Assembly: GCF_002993325.1 (NCBI RefSeq)
Contig: NZ_PVNO01000023.1
Span: forward strand, 124,001 to 188,000
Source of the DNA: Alteromonas gracilis
GTDB lineage: Bacteria > Pseudomonadota > Gammaproteobacteria > Enterobacterales > Alteromonadaceae
Length of the DNA: 64,000 bases
Direction of reading: 5' to 3'
How positions within the stretch are numbered: the stretch's first letter is position 1; each line of letters begins with the position of its first letter. Shown piece after piece: positions 28,065 to 36,379 of the stretch. The translations under genes and the position numbers were made by a program. The notes under the pieces are model-generated. The model ran no database searches, had not been told where the DNA came from, and saw nothing but the letters and a program-made list of their open reading frames with translations.

Positions 28065-29330
28065 ATGCGCTTAGCTTCATTTCAGTCTTCTTTTTTATCA
28101 ACATTCTCACTCAAAGGTGGCTTGTTGCGTACGTCATTTGCAATTCTTTTCTCAGGCGCCTTAGTAAGTAATGCTTCTGCAAATGAACAATTTGCTAGTT
28201 GTACCGCTGCGCTTGCCGACAAGGCTAAACAAGAAGGGGTCAGTCAGCAGATTATTGACGATGTGTTTCCCCGCCTTATTCATCAAGACAGAGTTATAGA
28301 GCTGGACAGAAGCCAGCCCGAATTTGTTCAAACCTTTCCAGGGTATTTCAGTAAGCGAGTGACTGACTGGCGCACTGAAAAAGGCAAAGAGATGTACGCT
28401 AAACATGAGAAACTACTTCATGAACTAAGCGATAAATACGGTGTTCCACCCCACTATCTTCTTGCCTTTTGGGGCCTAGAAACCAACTTTGGGTCTTATA
28501 AAGGAAAGATGCCAGTACTTGATTCACTGGCTACACTTGCTTGCGACAAACGCAGAAGCAAATACTTTACGCAAGAATTCCTCGTTGCCGTCAAACTTAT
28601 GGAAAGAGAGAAGCTACAAAAAGAAGATATGATTGGCTCTTGGGCCGGTGCCATGGGCCACACTCAATTTATGCCTTCTGCATATACGCATTATGCCATT
28701 GATGGCGATGGTGACGGCCAGATAAACCTGTGGGCAAGCGAAGAAGATGCGCTGTCGTCGGCAGCTAATTTCTTAGCAAGCTTGGGTTGGAAGAGAAGCT
28801 TTCGCTGGGGCCGCGAAGTGCAATTGCCAGAAAACTTTGATTATCAGGAATCGGGCTATAAAAATAGAAAGCCTCTTAGTGAATGGAACGCCCAAGGCGT
28901 GAAAAAAGCTGATGGCAGCGAACTTGGTGAAGGCGATACCACAGCATACGTAATCGTTCCCGCGGGCCATAATGGTCCAGCATTTATTGCGTATCAGAAT
29001 TTTCGAGTGATCATGCGCTGGAACAATTCTGAGTTTTATGCCATCGCTGTTGGCGTGCTTGCCGATCGTATATCTGGTGCTACTGGTATCAAAGCCACAT
29101 TGCCTGACCTTCCGGCATATAACCGCAAAGATATTATTGCCCTGCAAAGCAAGCTCAATGACTTAGGTTTTGATGTGGGCAAACCCGATGGCATTATAGG
29201 CCCAGCCACACGTGAAGGTATTCGCAACTATCAAATTAGCAACAACATGATTGCTGACGGGTTTCCAGGGCTTGAAGTGATGGCTGCGTTAGATATCTCG
29301 ATTGAAAACGGCACAACATCGCAATCCTAA
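28065..29330 (+). CDS. MltB-family lytic murein transglycosylase with peptidoglycan-binding domain
   Basis: This 421-residue protein has an N-terminal signal peptide (about 1-39) and no lipobox, so it is probably periplasmic. The SLT_2/MltB-type catalytic domain spans about 45-340, with the catalytic Glu139 in FWGLETNFGSY and a GAMGHTQFMPS motif. A C-terminal PG_binding_1 domain (about 350-410) carries the repeat LQSKLNDLGFDVGKPDGIIG. It cleaves glycan strands to 1,6-anhydro ends. Divergent pairing with mrcB links cell-wall synthesis and turnover. The ribosome site AGGAA lies 8 bases before the ATG. Confidence 0.93.
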   Translation: MRLASFQSSFLSTFSLKGGLLRTSFAILFSGALVSNASANEQFASCTAALADKAKQEGVSQQIIDDVFPRLIHQDRVIELDRSQPEFVQTFPGYFSKRVTDWRTEKGKEMYAKHEKLLHELSDKYGVPPHYLLAFWGLETNFGSYKGKMPVLDSLATLACDKRRSKYFTQEFLVAVKLMEREKLQKEDMIGSWAGAMGHTQFMPSAYTHYAIDGDGDGQINLWASEEDALSSAANFLASLGWKRSFRWGREVQLPENFDYQESGYKNRKPLSEWNAQGVKKADGSELGEGDTTAYVIVPAGHNGPAFIAYQNFRVIMRWNNSEFYAIAVGVLADRISGATGIKATLPDLPAYNRKDIIALQSKLNDLGFDVGKPDGIIGPATREGIRNYQISNNMIADGFPGLEVMAALDISIENGTTSQS

Positions 29331-29338
29331 TGGAAGCA

Positions 29339-29370
29339 TGCCGCCATTGAAGTGCATAACACTGGCGGCA
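29339..29370. terminator. Hairpin between convergent lytic transglycosylase and DUF4198 genes
   Basis: TGCCGCCA (29339-29346) pairs perfectly with TGGCGGCA (29363-29370). It lies between two convergent genes and could serve both. The T-tract on the plus side is short (TTTACTG), so strength is uncertain. Confidence 0.55.
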
Positions 29371-29405
29371 TTTACTGACAAAAACGCTGCATATAAGCGT
29401 GTCGG

Positions 29406-30218
29406 TTAAGGAAGATACTCGAACGTGAGGCTTGAAAAATACGTTTCAAAGTCTGCGGCTGAGCTATTTTTTAACGGTACGCCCCACACGGTATTTAGCA
29501 TCATCGGCCCTTTGGTATCGAGTTTAAACGTCGCCTTGCCGTCTTTATCAGTAGTTAAGGCTTGCGCCTGAGCGTTGTGATCTGCAAGCGATAATGCATC
29601 AATCAGTGCGTTGCTAAGTGGTTTCCCTTTAAATAATACTTGAACAACCAGCGTATTATCGTCCAGCTTATAAGGGTGATTCAGCGGTACTATTTCTAAC
29701 GTATGACCAATAGGCTTTAATACATTATCCGTAAAGGTGTCACCCACCTGAACAATGGTTTTCGCTTTTCTAGAGTAGAGTTCCTCTCCCGCAATATCGT
29801 TTTGACCTCTAGACTCTCGATAGGCCAGTATTTCCGCTAAACCTTCGTCTTTTGCGTACTGGTTAAACTTCTTCGCGTCTAGTACGCTCGTGGCATGATA
29901 ACTTTCAAACCCAATAACGTGACTGCCGGGAGCTAGCTCAGTGGTTTTTGCCATACCAGGTAGTAGTGCCGTTCTAGGCACTACACTTGCCCCCATATCT
30001 GTAACACCGTCTGACGAGTAAGTTCGTAGTGCCACTATTTTATTCCAAGCAAGACTCCAATGAGAGGTGTCTTCCTTATGACCTACTTTAAACTGCAGGG
30101 CAATTGAGCTGGGTGTTTTGGTGTGGTAGTGGGTAGGCTCTAACCAGAAATCATGCGCTTGAGCGCTAAGCGATGTCATTAGAAAAAGAGCGGCAGTGCC
30201 TAGTCTGTTTGATTTCAT
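29406..30218 (-). CDS. DUF4198 exported protein
   Basis: This 270-residue protein has a Sec signal peptide (about 1-21), and the mature part starts with HDFWLEP, the hallmark of the DUF4198 family. The family shares a beta-sandwich fold and is sometimes found next to nickel/cobalt or TonB-dependent uptake genes; no such genes are adjacent here. The C-terminal half (about 170-265) resembles a carboxypeptidase-regulatory or Ig-like domain. A metal-linked periplasmic role is a family-based guess. Confidence 0.82.
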   Translation of the reverse strand: MKSNRLGTAALFLMTSLSAQAHDFWLEPTHYHTKTPSSIALQFKVGHKEDTSHWSLAWNKIVALRTYSSDGVTDMGASVVPRTALLPGMAKTTELAPGSHVIGFESYHATSVLDAKKFNQYAKDEGLAEILAYRESRGQNDIAGEELYSRKAKTIVQVGDTFTDNVLKPIGHTLEIVPLNHPYKLDDNTLVVQVLFKGKPLSNALIDALSLADHNAQAQALTTDKDGKATFKLDTKGPMMLNTVWGVPLKNSSAADFETYFSSLTFEYLP

Positions 30219-30401
30219 AGCTTCACGTTACCTCAGAGAGTTTTAACAATTTAATTACCAACTTAACGTAATTTTACCGAACCGCATAGATAATTACCCA
30301 CTCAGAATGCGCTGGCAAGTTTCCTAGCGAAGCGTGGGAATGCAGGAATGGCTGCTCCCTTTACAACTAATAGACACTATTCTCAGACTTCAACCTTGTT
30401 T

Positions 30402-33083
30402 TTAATCCGGTAACTCCCAGTTGTGCTTGGGATAGCGGCCTTTCATTTCCTTTTGAATTTCTTTGAAGCTACCTTGCCAAAACATGCCTAAGTCACTTGT
30501 GGTTTGCAAAGGTCTCCCTGCCGGTGACAGTAATTCACACACCAAGGTTATGCTGCCCGCTGCAAGTGTGATTGGCGCTTGCTGCAAATACATTTCCTGT
30601 AGCCTAACAGACAACACCACATCGCCGTTGTCGCGATAGTCCAGAGCAACCTTTTTTCCAGACGGAACGGTTAAATGCGTGGGTAAAAGTGTTGCCAACG
30701 CATCTTGTTGAGGCCACGACAAGCCATTATTTAACGCGGTTTTCCACGGTAACTGCTGCAGCGACTTAATATTCTTACAGTTTTTCAATGACGGTTTTAA
30801 GTTGTCTCTCGCTTTATACACCAACTCACTGAGGGAAGATGGCCATGGTTCTGGATCGTTAAACGCTTTTTCCTGAGGCAAATTGAGCGTTGCGGCTAAT
30901 TCCACCCTTCGCCACCACTGCCAATCGGACTGTGAAAGAGGCCACGCTGAAAGCGGCAAGGTTTCAAGATAAGAAAACCACCCGTCAGTAAAGGCATCAT
31001 CCCAAAAGTCACTATCTCGTGCTTTTTCTTGCCCTGATACAGGCAAGCTACTTAACGTTATCGCAAAAAAGCCTGTGATCCTCCGCGCTTCCATCTGGCC
31101 CGTGTCACCATTGAGCGTCACACTGCGCTTCTCACTGAACGCGTTGGGAAACGCTACACGCAACCAGTGTTCTGGTACTGGCTGCGCTAGGCGAATCGTT
31201 ACCGTGCTTTTTATCAGTTGCCCATCAAGTACTGCTAACCATGGCGTACTTTCACCCTCCTCTCCCCTAGCAAAATTAGCACTGTTTGACGCCGTAAGCT
31301 CTGCGCCTTTGCCACTTGCCAGTTTATATTCAAGCAAATCAGACACGCGCTTACCCACCGTAGATGCCTTGCCGATACCTGAGGCTTTTTTCGCGCTACC
31401 GTTATTCGGCGGCAACGACGTTCGCAAATATCCCACCTGCATCGGGAACGCAATAGCAATACATAAACCTAGCGCGTGCTCATCCAGTAGGTTGACGTCA
31501 GCATTGCGCACTTGAGTATCAGTATCTTCATTGTATACATATCGCAAATAGCGAGAGGCCTGATGTAGCAATTGGCTTCGTGTATTGCCACTCGCATGAA
31601 GTAACGTGTCCATCACACTTGTCGAACCGCTTGTACCTATATTGCTTTCACTCAAAGCAACAACAAAAATGGCAGCCTGTTTTAATGCATTATTCTCTTC
31701 ATCTGAAAACGCATCAAAGCCGCTTTTCACTGTTAATAGAAGGTGTGCTAAGTGAGGCTGACACGGCAATTTGGCAAGCGAACGGCCATAGGCGGTAATA
31801 TTGATATTTTCGGTCACGCGATGGGCGTCGGGTTTACTATCCTTTGCCCCATCGGTTTTACTTGTAATTGCATTTAAGCGGCGAAGTTTACTATGGGCTG
31901 TGCGCTGCTGCGCTGGTGAAGGCCTCGTTAATAATGCAAGCGTATCGGGCGTACTTCCCCACGCATAGGTGTCGAGTAGGAAGCCGCTCAAATCTTCTTT
32001 TTCTATTTGAGCAGCACTATGCTTTGCCAAACGCTCAAAACTGCTTTTACTGCATAGGCGATAGCAAGTTCCAGCCGCGACGCGCCCTGCTCGCCCGGCC
32101 CTTTGCACCGCAGAAGCCTGAGAAATACGCTGCTGCGTAAGCGCTGTAATATCGCTTGATGGGTGATATTGCGCACTATTTTCCCAAAGGCTATCAATGA
32201 CGACCGTCACGCCCTCAATTGTCAAACTCGTCTCAGCAATATTGGTAGATAAAATAATTTTACGCCGACCGGTTGCGTCTTTAGAGATAGCCTCTTGCTG
32301 CGCAGATTTGCTAAGCGCGCCGTAAAGCATATGAAGAGCGATATCGGCACTCTCAGCCAAAGGTTTTATGTCCCGCGCTACGGCGTTGATGCTCCCCCTT
32401 CCTGGCAGAAACACCAAAATATCACCTTGGTGTTCAGCGACAGCCTGCTTAATGACATTGCCAACTTTGGGAACGAGTTCGTGAGCAGAGACATCTTGCA
32501 TATAGCGAATATCTACAGGAAACATACGCCCTTGCGTGTTCAGATTTACCACGGGCAATGCACTGTATTCGGACAGCAGTTTGTTAAGTGGCTCTACCTC
32601 TAAGGTTGCCGACATGATGATTAGCCGAAGGTCGTCGCGCAGCCCTGCCTGCACCTCCAGAGCTAACGCTAAACCAAAGTCACTGTGAATACTGCGTTCG
32701 TGAAATTCATCAAAAACAATTGCAGCTACGCCGCTTAACTCAGGGTCTTGCTGAATCATTCTGCTCAGCACCCCTTCAGTGATAATCTCTAATTTTGTTG
32801 AAGGCGATGTTTTCGACTCGCCTTTGATACGATAACCAACCGTTTCTCCCACATGTTCCTTAAGCTGTCTGGCCAAATAATCGGCAAGGCTTCTTACAAC
32901 AACTCGGCGGGGCTGCATAAGCAATATTTTTCCTTCGAGGGAAGAATGCAGCAACGACAAGGGCAGCACGGTCGACTTACCTGCGCCAGGTGGAGCTCCG
33001 ATAATGACATTATTATCAACAATCGCATTTTGTAGCGGTGTTGCAAGTTCATAAGCGGGTAAATGAGAAAACGGCTGTAACAT
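30402..33083 (-). CDS. hrpB: ATP-dependent helicase HrpB
   Basis: This DEAH/RHA-family helicase has 893 residues from ATG 33083; an in-frame TTG at 33092 is less likely. Motif I is GAPPGAGKST (residues 29-38), motif II is DEFHER, motif III is SATLE and motif VI is QRAGRAGR. The HA2 and HrpB C-terminal domains fill the rest. Length is close to the E. coli protein (about 810), with an inserted low-complexity segment around residues 560-615. HrpB function in the cell is not well defined. It is a single gene, divergent from thpR. Confidence 0.94.
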   Translation of the reverse strand: MLQPFSHLPAYELATPLQNAIVDNNVIIGAPPGAGKSTVLPLSLLHSSLEGKILLMQPRRVVVRSLADYLARQLKEHVGETVGYRIKGESKTSPSTKLEIITEGVLSRMIQQDPELSGVAAIVFDEFHERSIHSDFGLALALEVQAGLRDDLRLIIMSATLEVEPLNKLLSEYSALPVVNLNTQGRMFPVDIRYMQDVSAHELVPKVGNVIKQAVAEHQGDILVFLPGRGSINAVARDIKPLAESADIALHMLYGALSKSAQQEAISKDATGRRKIILSTNIAETSLTIEGVTVVIDSLWENSAQYHPSSDITALTQQRISQASAVQRAGRAGRVAAGTCYRLCSKSSFERLAKHSAAQIEKEDLSGFLLDTYAWGSTPDTLALLTRPSPAQQRTAHSKLRRLNAITSKTDGAKDSKPDAHRVTENINITAYGRSLAKLPCQPHLAHLLLTVKSGFDAFSDEENNALKQAAIFVVALSESNIGTSGSTSVMDTLLHASGNTRSQLLHQASRYLRYVYNEDTDTQVRNADVNLLDEHALGLCIAIAFPMQVGYLRTSLPPNNGSAKKASGIGKASTVGKRVSDLLEYKLASGKGAELTASNSANFARGEEGESTPWLAVLDGQLIKSTVTIRLAQPVPEHWLRVAFPNAFSEKRSVTLNGDTGQMEARRITGFFAITLSSLPVSGQEKARDSDFWDDAFTDGWFSYLETLPLSAWPLSQSDWQWWRRVELAATLNLPQEKAFNDPEPWPSSLSELVYKARDNLKPSLKNCKNIKSLQQLPWKTALNNGLSWPQQDALATLLPTHLTVPSGKKVALDYRDNGDVVLSVRLQEMYLQQAPITLAAGSITLVCELLSPAGRPLQTTSDLGMFWQGSFKEIQKEMKGRYPKHNWELPD

Positions 33084-33293
33084 AAGGGGCAAAAAAATAT
33101 TGTAAGCTAATGCCGTAAGTGTACCCGATAAGCCCTATCATGTGTGTCAGAACTCCATCATTGAGACATGATAAGTACATGCTTACTAATATGTTTGCTT
33201 TGTTTATGTGTTTAGTGAAAACATATTGGCTATTGCTATAGAACGGCTTTATACGAGAAACTGATGTAAAAATGCATATTAGAGGGTAAAGCT

Positions 33294-33938
33294 ATGCGAT
33301 GTTTTATTGGATTAGATCTTAGCACTTCAGAAAAGCTCGCCCTTGATAGCTGGCGTCAGCAAGCCTTACCTGAAGTCATGCCAAGGCAATGGACAGGAGC
33401 TGCCGCTCCGATATCCCGAAAATCTTCAAAGCATCAACAAATTCATCAAGGTTCTCCCCTGCCCTATGCAGTGCCAGCAGCAAATTTTCACATAACCCTG
33501 AGCTTTCTAGGCGAAATAAGCCATCGACAGCATGAAGCACTTATTTACGAACTCGACCACCTCGTGAGTGAGCCTTTTTCTCTAACGCTCGATACTACCG
33601 GGTTATGGAATGGCCCTAAAATTTTATTTGCTGCTCCCAGCAATAAACCCAAGGCACTAATGGAACTCGCTAAACTATCTCGTAAAGCGGCGCGAAAAGC
33701 AGCAATTGAGGTAGAAGGAAAAGAATACAAACCTCACGTTACAATCGTTAGAAAAGCCACGTCAATGTTGCCCCTGCCACTTTACAGCCCGAGTGTAGAT
33801 ATGCATGTATCTGCCTTTCACTTATTCGAATCAGTCTCCACGCCACAGGGAGTGACTTATCCAATTCGCCAGTCGTGGTCTTTAAAACATAACATGTCTG
33901 TTAGGGAGAAATTGCGCAGAGGGATAACTGATGAATGA
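33294..33938 (+). CDS. thpR: RNA 2',3'-cyclic phosphodiesterase (ThpR)
   Basis: This 2H phosphoesterase has both HxTx catalytic motifs: His66-Ile-Thr68 in FHITLSFLG and His148-Val-Thr150 in PHVTIVRK. It hydrolyses 2',3'-cyclic phosphate ends of RNA and was first studied as a tRNA 2'-5' ligase. At 214 residues it is longer than E. coli ThpR (176), mainly because of an inserted polar stretch at about residues 35-58. The ribosome site GAGGG lies 9 bases before the ATG. The purU gene follows after 133 bases. Confidence 0.9.
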   Translation: MRCFIGLDLSTSEKLALDSWRQQALPEVMPRQWTGAAAPISRKSSKHQQIHQGSPLPYAVPAANFHITLSFLGEISHRQHEALIYELDHLVSEPFSLTLDTTGLWNGPKILFAAPSNKPKALMELAKLSRKAARKAAIEVEGKEYKPHVTIVRKATSMLPLPLYSPSVDMHVSAFHLFESVSTPQGVTYPIRQSWSLKHNMSVREKLRRGITDE

Positions 33939-34071
33939 GCAAAAACATCTGCACCACAGTTAGTAATTATGACTTATGCCAATTTAAGCTGGGTTAAAGA
34001 GGCCTATCACCTTTACAACGCGCTGCGGCACGGGTAAAAAGAGGACCTGTTTTTTAATTCATTCTGCCTTC

Positions 34072-34926
34072 ATGCAACAAACATTTAGATTAGTTATAGA
34101 CTGCCCCGACCAAATTGGTTTGGTTGCCAGCGTTTCGCAATTTTTAGCAGACCACAATGCCACCATTGTCGAAGCGAACCATCACACTGATTTACAGACA
34201 GGTCGCTTTTTCATGCGTCATGAAATTAGTACCGACTCGCTAAAATTAGACCATAAAAGCTTTGTGGAAGAGTTCACTCCCCTTGCCAATGAATATCAAA
34301 TGAATTGGAAACTGAGTGATTCAAACAAAAAGCAACGCGTGGCTCTTTTAGCCAGCCTTGAGTCTCACTGTTTAGTTGACCTGCTTCACCGCTGGCATAC
34401 AGGCGAACTACACTGTGATATTCCCGTAATTATTGGTAACCACCCGCAAATGAAGCAATTTGCAGACTGGTACAAGGTGCCTTTTCACTGGGTAGACTTT
34501 AAAGCGCTCGGCAAAGAAGCTGCATTTGCGCAAATCACGACCTTACTTCAAGAATACAAGATTGATTTGACCGTGCTTGCCCGCTTTATGCAGATTTTAC
34601 CTGATACGCTTTGCCAAGAGTTGCAAGGTAAAGCCATTAATATTCACCACAGCTTCTTGCCGAGCTTTGCAGGTGCTAAGCCATACCAGCAAGCCTATGA
34701 TCGCGGCGTAAAGTTAATTGGCGCAACCTGTCACTACGTTACTAAAGACTTAGATGAAGGCCCTATTATTGAGCAAAGCGTTAAGCGTATTAGTCACAGT
34801 GACAGTGCAGCTGATATGGTGCGTAAGGGTAAAGATTGTGAAGTAACGGCACTAGCTCATGGCGTGCGCTACCACTTAGAAGACCGCGTGATTATTCACA
34901 GAAACAAGACCGTGGTGTTTGCGTAA
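34072..34926 (+). CDS. purU: Formyltetrahydrofolate deformylase (PurU)
   Basis: This 284-residue enzyme hydrolyses 10-formyltetrahydrofolate to tetrahydrofolate and formate, balancing one-carbon pools. An N-terminal ACT domain (about 5-85) is followed by the formyltransferase-fold domain. Catalytic residues appear in INIHHSFLPSF and in the DEGPIIEQ segment. The length equals the family norm. It ends with a strong terminator hairpin, so it is probably its own unit or the end of a thpR-purU transcript. Confidence 0.95.
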   Translation: MQQTFRLVIDCPDQIGLVASVSQFLADHNATIVEANHHTDLQTGRFFMRHEISTDSLKLDHKSFVEEFTPLANEYQMNWKLSDSNKKQRVALLASLESHCLVDLLHRWHTGELHCDIPVIIGNHPQMKQFADWYKVPFHWVDFKALGKEAAFAQITTLLQEYKIDLTVLARFMQILPDTLCQELQGKAINIHHSFLPSFAGAKPYQQAYDRGVKLIGATCHYVTKDLDEGPIIEQSVKRISHSDSAADMVRKGKDCEVTALAHGVRYHLEDRVIIHRNKTVVFA

Positions 34927-34949
34927 GTCTTCACACTGATAAATTAAAA

Positions 34950-34980
34950 AAGCCCGCTAGTAAGCATTACTTTCGGGCTT
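34950..34980 (+). terminator. Terminator hairpin after purU
   Basis: AAGCCCG (34950-34956) pairs with CGGGCTT (34974-34980), with a secondary GTAA/TTAC stem in the loop. The flanking A run on the left and CTT-rich sequence on the right could serve purU on the plus strand and the small membrane-protein gene on the minus strand. Confidence 0.65.
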
Positions 34981-35020
34981 CTCCTTACACTGTTTTCGTT
35001 CTACACTTTTTTCGCTTTAT

Positions 35021-35461
35021 TTAGACATTCTTTTTAACGTTGTTAAATCCATCATCGCCAAGCACCTCTTGAAGTCTCGCTTTTATTACGGCTTCCTTAT
35101 GAGGATAGTGAAAGTCAAACCCTTTGCCGTTGCCGCTTTCCAAGATAACGCCAAGGTAATGGTGAGAGAAATTAAGCGCATAGATAGTATTGGCGTTAAC
35201 CCTGAGGGGGTGGCGTTCAAGTCCATGTAAAAAGTGAAACACCACAAAATCACCATCTTTTTCTATCAATTTTTCAATGGGATATCTATTACCGAAGCGC
35301 CTGCTTCTTAAATAAGAGAAAAAGCCAATACATAGCCCTACACTGCCTAGGGTCGCCCCTAGTTTCACTTCACCTTCTGCAGTGATATTTAAAACAAAAA
35401 GAGCTAGTAGAAAAGCGGGAACACCAAGAAGTAGTGCCTTGTCGATGGGTTTGCGTTGCAT
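35021..35461 (-). CDS. Hypothetical two-span membrane protein
   Basis: This 146-residue protein starts at ATG 35461, which has the strong ribosome site GGGAAGG; an in-frame start at 35509 is less supported. Two membrane helices (about 10-28 and 34-52) are followed by a soluble domain of about 90 residues whose alternating polar and hydrophobic strands suggest a small PH-like beta fold. I do not recognise a family. It converges with purU; the next upstream gene on the same strand is another membrane protein. Confidence 0.7.
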   Translation of the reverse strand: MQRKPIDKALLLGVPAFLLALFVLNITAEGEVKLGATLGSVGLCIGFFSYLRSRRFGNRYPIEKLIEKDGDFVVFHFLHGLERHPLRVNANTIYALNFSHHYLGVILESGNGKGFDFHYPHKEAVIKARLQEVLGDDGFNNVKKNV

Positions 35462-35609
35462 CGCCTTCCCTGTGAAATTTTGATTCCCTTTAAAGACGCA
35501 ATAAATCACAAAGCGGCTTTGGTTTCAATACAAACAACGGCTTCAAAACGTCCACTTTCTTGTCATTAGGTTTGTGCATTTATCGGTCTGACATGAACTA
35601 CTTTATGCT

Positions 35610-36251
35610 TCATACAGGGCTAGTACGCATGGCACGTCTTAGTTTCATGTAATACCACAGGTTTGATGCAGCAAATAGCGCCTCCGTAATAGCTAGCCCC
35701 CATGTTTGCGTAATTATGCCGTACGCTGTGAAGTTGATGGAGCCAATAATCATACACACACGAAGACCCGCTTCTTTACAGTGAAGCTCACCAAATCGGT
35801 AAGCCATAAAAGTTAACACAGGCATAGCTTCAACTAACGATCTTTTACCGGTTAGGTTATTCACCGTCAGTACAATAACCATCATAGAAATTAATGTGAT
35901 GTAGGTTGCCAAAGGAGACAGTAGCTTTTGTTTTATTAAACGGTAACTGGTACTCAGCCCTGCCACCGTAATAACAACGGCTCCTCCCCACGCTTGCTCG
36001 AAAACCAAAAGTGAGCCAATAGCAATACATAGCCCTAAATTCAGTAGCAATAATTTACGTTCAGTATTCGACCAAAAAGAGGCTAATGCAAAAGCGACAG
36101 GAAACGCGTGAAGTAGAATTTCGAACATAGTGAGCACGTTAAAATATAAAAGGTTGAAGGGTTGCTGAAGCCAGCATTTGAAAACGCGCGCAGTGTAAAT
36201 TCCATACAGCATAAAGCCAATCAAAATTTGACCAATTTCGATGAATTGCAT
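35610..36251 (-). CDS. Polytopic inner-membrane protein (YgjV-like)
   Basis: This 213-residue protein starts at ATG 36251 (a TTG at 36287 is possible but weaker). It has about seven hydrophobic segments with few charges. The pattern, including paired short helices and a C-terminal WYYMKLRRAMR tail, resembles the YgjV/Imp-YgjV family of unknown function. The resemblance is from general pattern and is not firm. It is divergent from the M3 oligopeptidase gene. Confidence 0.65.
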   Translation of the reverse strand: MQFIEIGQILIGFMLYGIYTARVFKCWLQQPFNLLYFNVLTMFEILLHAFPVAFALASFWSNTERKLLLLNLGLCIAIGSLLVFEQAWGGAVVITVAGLSTSYRLIKQKLLSPLATYITLISMMVIVLTVNNLTGKRSLVEAMPVLTFMAYRFGELHCKEAGLRVCMIIGSINFTAYGIITQTWGLAITEALFAASNLWYYMKLRRAMRTSPV

Positions 36252-36379
36252 ATCAGCGCGATTTCTCTTTAAACCGCTGTACTGCAAGGAATTACGTTAA
36301 AGAGCATTTAACTTATTTTTACATTATCTTAAGATGATAAGCGTCAAAAACGTATAGATAAAAACAGACAGGAAAACTC

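Noticed and set aside
33137..33172. Inverted repeat ATCATGT...ACATGAT upstream of thpR
   Set aside because: Only 7-8 bp arms with a 22-base loop in AT-rich DNA; chance is likely and no regulator is suggested.
33969..34037. 22-codon frame between thpR and purU
   Set aside because: No ribosome site before its ATG and no sign of conservation that can be judged here; probably untranslated.
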